Source: an uncultured Saprospiraceae bacterium
GTDB lineage: Bacteria > Bacteroidota > Bacteroidia > Chitinophagales > Saprospiraceae
Direction: 5' to 3'
DNA length: 7,784 nucleotides
NCBI GenBank assembly: GCA_938033975.1
Contig: CALHKJ010000320.1
Location: forward strand, 1 to 7,784
Below, piece after piece: positions 5,087 to 7,784 of this stretch (position 1 is its first letter; each line of letters begins with the position of its first letter). Under the pieces are notes generated by a model that ran no database searches, was not told the DNA's origin, and worked only from the letters and a program-made list of their open reading frames with translations. The position numbers and the translations under genes are program-made.

Positions 5087-7784
5087 CAGGTCTATATTGA
5101 TCAATTTGATGATGGTGATTTATCAAACACTTTTTATAACACAGGATATACTGGCTCAGCTGCCGATGGAGAATGGACCGTTGCTGGAGATGGAACAGGA
5201 GGAATGTGGGAAATTTTTGGATACAATATTACTGATGAATCCGGAGAGGCAACAAGCATTGATCTTACTGGAAATAATAAAGTTTTTGTAAGAGCTAAGG
5301 CAAGTAATCTAGGAACTCAATTGAGAATGGATGCTATTGATGCCAATGGTTTTGCAACAACCAATGCGGGTATAACAAAGACTTTGGTAAATGATTATGT
5401 AGTTTTCGAATTTGATTTTTCTGGTGGATATGTAGATGGTGGATATGGTGGTACATCTTGTGATGCAGCTGTTGCACCTTGCGATGTTGATGGTACTCAG
5501 ATTACCAACTTTTTCTTTTATGTAAATCCTGGGCAAGGTGCTTGGGCAGGAACAGTAGTCTTAGACTATATTTCTGTTGGTCTAGAGCCAGATGCTGAAG
5601 TTACATCTTCTGTATGGCAAGATCACTTTGACAATGGTGAATCTTTAGGCTATATGGGTACAGGATCAACATTGGTTAATTCAGTCAATAATTCAATTTG
5701 GTCAATTACAGGAGATGGTACAAATGGACCTTGGGATCCAGTAAACATCTTGATGGGAAATCCAGAGACGGCAGATACCATTGACGTATCAGTTGCTCAA
5801 GGTAATGACAAGGTATATATTAGAATGAGAACAGATGTTCCCAATACATCAATTAGGTTGGATTTAATGGACATCAATGATATGGCAACCACGGCAGGTA
5901 GTATCACAAAATTAATTTCAGATGAGTGGGACACTTATGAATTCAATTTTGCTGGTTCATATCAAGATCTTGCCTATGGTGGAACCGGTTGCTCGGTTGG
6001 GCCTTGTCCAGTTGATGCTGATAGAATTGCCAATATGATCATATTTGTAAATCCAGGTGTTGAAGCTTTTGCAGGTCAGGTTGATATAGAATACATTTCT
6101 GTTGGAACTGCATTAGAAGCAGGAGCTGGTGGACCTGGTGTTCTCGTTTATGGAGATCATTTTTCTGACGACGATGCTTTTATTGGTACTTCAGCTGCTT
6201 TTGGATTGGAGGTTGATAATTCAAATTTATCTATCACTGGCGAAGGAATAGATGCGCCTTTTGGTGCAGTTTCATATACTTGTCATGATGAGAATGGAGC
6301 AGTTGTGGTAGATGCAACTGGAAATAATAAAGTATTCATTAGAGCAAAATCTAGCGTTCCAAATACAAGATTAAGATTAGATCTCCAAGATACAGAAGGC
6401 TATGTAACAACTCAACCTTCATTTACGAGAGTGTTGGAAACAGAGTATAGTGTAATCGAATTAGATTTTGATGCGGCTTATGTAGATGGCGGATATGGAG
6501 GCACACCTTGTGAAACCGGTCCTTGTGTTGTAGACGGAACATCAATTGGTTCATTGTTGCTTTATCCAAATCCTGCAGATGGAATGTTTGAAGGTGTAAT
6601 CGATATAGACTATATATCTTTTGGAGCACCAATGGGTGAGGATGTACAAGGTTATGAAGATCAGTTCGATAATGGAGATAGAACGGCATGGTCTGATGCG
6701 TCAGGCTTTACAGTTGAAGAAACCGATGCTGAACTTATTATAGTTGGAGATGGTTCTGCTGGTCCTTATACCGCATTTAATTATGCAGCTCATGATCAAG
6801 AAACAGGAGAACAATTGACCCTAGATATGACCTCAAATAATAAATTGTATATCAAAGCGAAGTCAAGTGTAGAAGGTACAGCATTAAGAATTGATTTATC
6901 AGATGAAGGTGGATTTGTAACAACGAACCCATCAGTGGCTGCTTCATTGGGAACAGAATATGCTGTGTATGAATACGATTATACGGGCACCTATACAGAT
7001 GGAGCTTTCGGAGGTACTTCATGTGATGTTGCTCCATGTCCTGTCGATGGTACAACGATTCAAAACTTTACAGTTTTTATTGATCCAGATAATGGAGGAT
7101 TTGCAGGGACAGTTACAATAGATTGGATCTCTACTCTTGATCCAATAGAGACTATTGATGAAAATGAAGGGCCAGTAGGTATTGATGATTATTCAGATGA
7201 ATTTACTGATAACTCATTGGACTTTTCGACTGGTGCAGATGGTTTGGTAGTTCTTGCTGAAGAAGAGCAATTGAAGGTAGTAGGAGATGGAACTTCAGGA
7301 CCTTGGACTCCAATTACATATGAGATGCATGCTGGACAAGACTCTGTCATGGTGAACGTTGAAAATAACGATAACAAATTATATGTAAGAGCGAGATCAA
7401 CCGTTTCAGATTTACCATTGAGAATAGACTTGCAGGATAATGAGTTGTTTTTGACTTCACAAGCTGGACTACAGAATCTAGTAGGAAATGAATTTTCTAC
7501 TTTAGAATATGATTACTCAGGTGGCTACATCGATGGTGGATTTGGTGGAACTCCTTGTACAGCTGGTCCATGTCCAGTTGATGGACAAAGAATCAAGTTC
7601 CTACAATATTATATCAATCCAGGCATCGGTTTGTTTGATGGAGAGTTGCACATAGATTGGATTTCATTTGGAGAGCCACTCACGGTAAATGTCTTTGAGA
7701 CGGAGATATTAGATGGGGCGAAAATATATCCAAATCCAGCTAGTCAAGAGATGTATCTTGAAATGGAGCAAAAAGTAAATGGGG
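5027..7784 (+). CDS. T9SS-exported protein with five Cys-loop jelly-roll-like repeats (3' partial)
   Basis: The frame is open from ATG 5027 to the right edge with no stop (919 codons). ATG 5030 is an equally possible start. A Sec signal peptide (MMKNLL, hydrophobic TTFMVFCVITFTSA) is cleaved probably after Ala20, giving a mature N-terminal Gln; there is no lipobox. Five diverged repeats follow at about residues 21-185, 196-360, 374-533, 542-703 and 720-882. Their common core is Y-x-D-x-x-[YF]-G-G-T-x-C-x(4-6)-C-x-V-D, ending in [ND]P...G-x-[VL]-x-[IL]-[DE]-[YW]-I-S. From residue 899, KIYPNPASQEMYLE is the start of a type A T9SS sorting domain; about 50 more residues should lie beyond the window. 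The beta-rich pattern ending in IDYIS resembles galactose-binding-fold carbohydrate-binding modules, so a multivalent extracellular glycan binder is my inference. I recognise no catalytic domain. It sits 20 bases after the IPT lipoprotein gene, probably in the same operon. The protein is strongly acidic. It could instead be an adhesin or matrix protein. Confidence 0.88.
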   Translation, partial: MMKNLLTTFMVFCVITFTSAQVYIDQFDDGDLSNTFYNTGYTGSAADGEWTVAGDGTGGMWEIFGYNITDESGEATSIDLTGNNKVFVRAKASNLGTQLRMDAIDANGFATTNAGITKTLVNDYVVFEFDFSGGYVDGGYGGTSCDAAVAPCDVDGTQITNFFFYVNPGQGAWAGTVVLDYISVGLEPDAEVTSSVWQDHFDNGESLGYMGTGSTLVNSVNNSIWSITGDGTNGPWDPVNILMGNPETADTIDVSVAQGNDKVYIRMRTDVPNTSIRLDLMDINDMATTAGSITKLISDEWDTYEFNFAGSYQDLAYGGTGCSVGPCPVDADRIANMIIFVNPGVEAFAGQVDIEYISVGTALEAGAGGPGVLVYGDHFSDDDAFIGTSAAFGLEVDNSNLSITGEGIDAPFGAVSYTCHDENGAVVVDATGNNKVFIRAKSSVPNTRLRLDLQDTEGYVTTQPSFTRVLETEYSVIELDFDAAYVDGGYGGTPCETGPCVVDGTSIGSLLLYPNPADGMFEGVIDIDYISFGAPMGEDVQGYEDQFDNGDRTAWSDASGFTVEETDAELIIVGDGSAGPYTAFNYAAHDQETGEQLTLDMTSNNKLYIKAKSSVEGTALRIDLSDEGGFVTTNPSVAASLGTEYAVYEYDYTGTYTDGAFGGTSCDVAPCPVDGTTIQNFTVFIDPDNGGFAGTVTIDWISTLDPIETIDENEGPVGIDDYSDEFTDNSLDFSTGADGLVVLAEEEQLKVVGDGTSGPWTPITYEMHAGQDSVMVNVENNDNKLYVRARSTVSDLPLRIDLQDNELFLTSQAGLQNLVGNEFSTLEYDYSGGYIDGGFGGTPCTAGPCPVDGQRIKFLQYYINPGIGLFDGELHIDWISFGEPLTVNVFETEILDGAKIYPNPASQEMYLEMEQKVNG
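5087..5581 (+). repeat. Cys-loop repeat 1 of the five-repeat protein
   Basis: Residues 21-185. Begins VYIDQFDDGD, then VAGDGTGG, TGNNKVFVRAKAS, LRMDAID, and the core loop YVDGGYGGTSC with Cys145 and Cys152 spaced C-x6-C, two residues longer than in the other copies. Ends VNPGQGAWAGTVVLDYISVG. The two cysteines probably form a disulfide, since the protein is extracytoplasmic. Confidence 0.85.
5612..6106 (+). repeat. Cys-loop repeat 2 of the five-repeat protein (most divergent loop)
   Basis: Residues 196-360. Begins VWQDHFDNGE, then ITGDGTNGPWDP, NDKVYIRMRTD, IRLDLMD, loop YQDLAYGGTGC with Cys322 and Cys327 (C-x4-C), then PVDADRI. Ends VNPGVEAFAGQVDIEYISVG. It lacks the GG of the DGG triplet and the Gly after VD that most copies share, so its ligand or metal site may differ. 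Confidence 0.85.
6146..6625 (+). repeat. Cys-loop repeat 3 of the five-repeat protein
   Basis: Residues 374-533. Begins VYGDHFSDDD, then ITGEGIDAPF, TGNNKVFIRAKSS, LRLDLQD, loop YVDGGYGGTPC with Cys495 and Cys500, then VVDGTSI. Ends PNPADGMFEGVIDIDYISFG. It carries one extra cysteine (SYTCHDE) with no visible partner within the repeat. A 17-base stretch, ACTGGAAATAATAAAGT, is identical in repeats 1 (from 5266) and 3 (from 6317). Confidence 0.85.
6650..7135 (+). repeat. Cys-loop repeat 4 of the five-repeat protein
   Basis: Residues 542-703. Begins GYEDQFDNGD, then IVGDGSAGPY, SNNKLYIKAKSS, LRIDLSD, loop YTDGAFGGTSC with Cys666 and Cys671, then PVDGTTI. Ends IDPDNGGFAGTVTIDWIST. An acidic linker (LDPIETIDENEG, residues 704-715) separates it from repeat 5. 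Confidence 0.85.
7184..7672 (+). repeat. Cys-loop repeat 5 of the five-repeat protein
   Basis: Residues 720-882. Begins DDYSDEFTDNS, then VVGDGTSGPWTP, NDNKLYVRARST, LRIDLQD, loop YIDGGFGGTPC with Cys844 and Cys849, then PVDGQRI. Ends INPGIGLFDGELHIDWISFG. It is the last repeat before the sorting domain. Confidence 0.85.
7721..7784 (+). other. start of T9SS type A C-terminal sorting domain (partial)
   Basis: Residues 899-919, beginning KIYPNPASQEMYLEME. The [KV]-x-[YV]-PNPA/S-x(3)-x-[LY]-x-[LV] opening is the hallmark of the type A (Por secretion system) sorting domain, which is usually 70-80 residues and is removed during export across the outer membrane. Only its first beta-strands are in the window. 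The position at the end of a repeat array, after a short linker (883-898), is as expected. Confidence 0.85.

Noticed and set aside
5097..5291. Short + strand open frame of 64 residues
   Set aside because: It is a shifted frame inside the signal/repeat 1 region of the large open gene starting at 5027.
6423..7055. Antisense frames rich in His and Leu in the repeat region
   Set aside because: Their His/Leu-rich composition is what the reverse complement of the Gly/Asp-rich repeats produces; no independent gene signal.
5087..7672. Tandem DNA repeat, CRISPR array or recombination hot spot
   Set aside because: The repetition is at protein level. The DNA of the copies is widely diverged, with only short identities such as 17 bases, so it is an old domain duplication.

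Overview
The window is one uninterrupted stretch of coding sequence, all on the + strand. It reads as part of a glycan-uptake (Sus-like) operon of a Bacteroidota bacterium. The evidence is the adjacent SusC/SusD pair, two lipoprotein signal peptides of the Bacteroidota type, AT-rich codon use, A-rich start regions without Shine-Dalgarno sequences, and the start of a type IX secretion (T9SS) sorting domain at the right edge. The T9SS signal and low GC would fit a free-living environmental lineage (Cytophagia, Saprospiria or Flavobacteriia type), but the genus cannot be named from this sequence.

Layout: (1) 1-2404, SusC-like TonB-dependent outer-membrane transporter, missing its N-terminus at the left edge. 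(2) 2408-3892, complete SusD-like glycan-binding lipoprotein, 3 bases after susC. (3) 3894-5006, lipoprotein with two IPT/TIG (Ig-like) domains and a C-terminal jelly-roll-like domain, probably a surface glycan-binding protein in the SusE/F or SGBP-B position, 1 base after susD. (4) 5027 to the right edge, a large secreted protein made of five diverged copies of a ~165-residue domain, each with a Cys-x(4-6)-Cys loop, followed by the first residues of a T9SS type A sorting domain. Its stop codon lies outside the window.

The genes probably act together at the cell surface. SusD and the IPT protein would capture an oligosaccharide or polysaccharide and SusC would import it. The five-repeat protein, exported by T9SS and then anchored or released, would be a multivalent extracellular binder. 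No glycoside hydrolase, lyase, sulfatase or regulator lies in the window, so the substrate cannot be assigned. No RNA genes, mobile elements, CRISPR arrays, terminators or convincing promoters were seen, and no gene-free stretch exceeds 20 bases.

The most interesting item is the five-repeat protein: I do not recognise its repeat as a named family, and its glycine/aspartate/cysteine loop is strikingly conserved.
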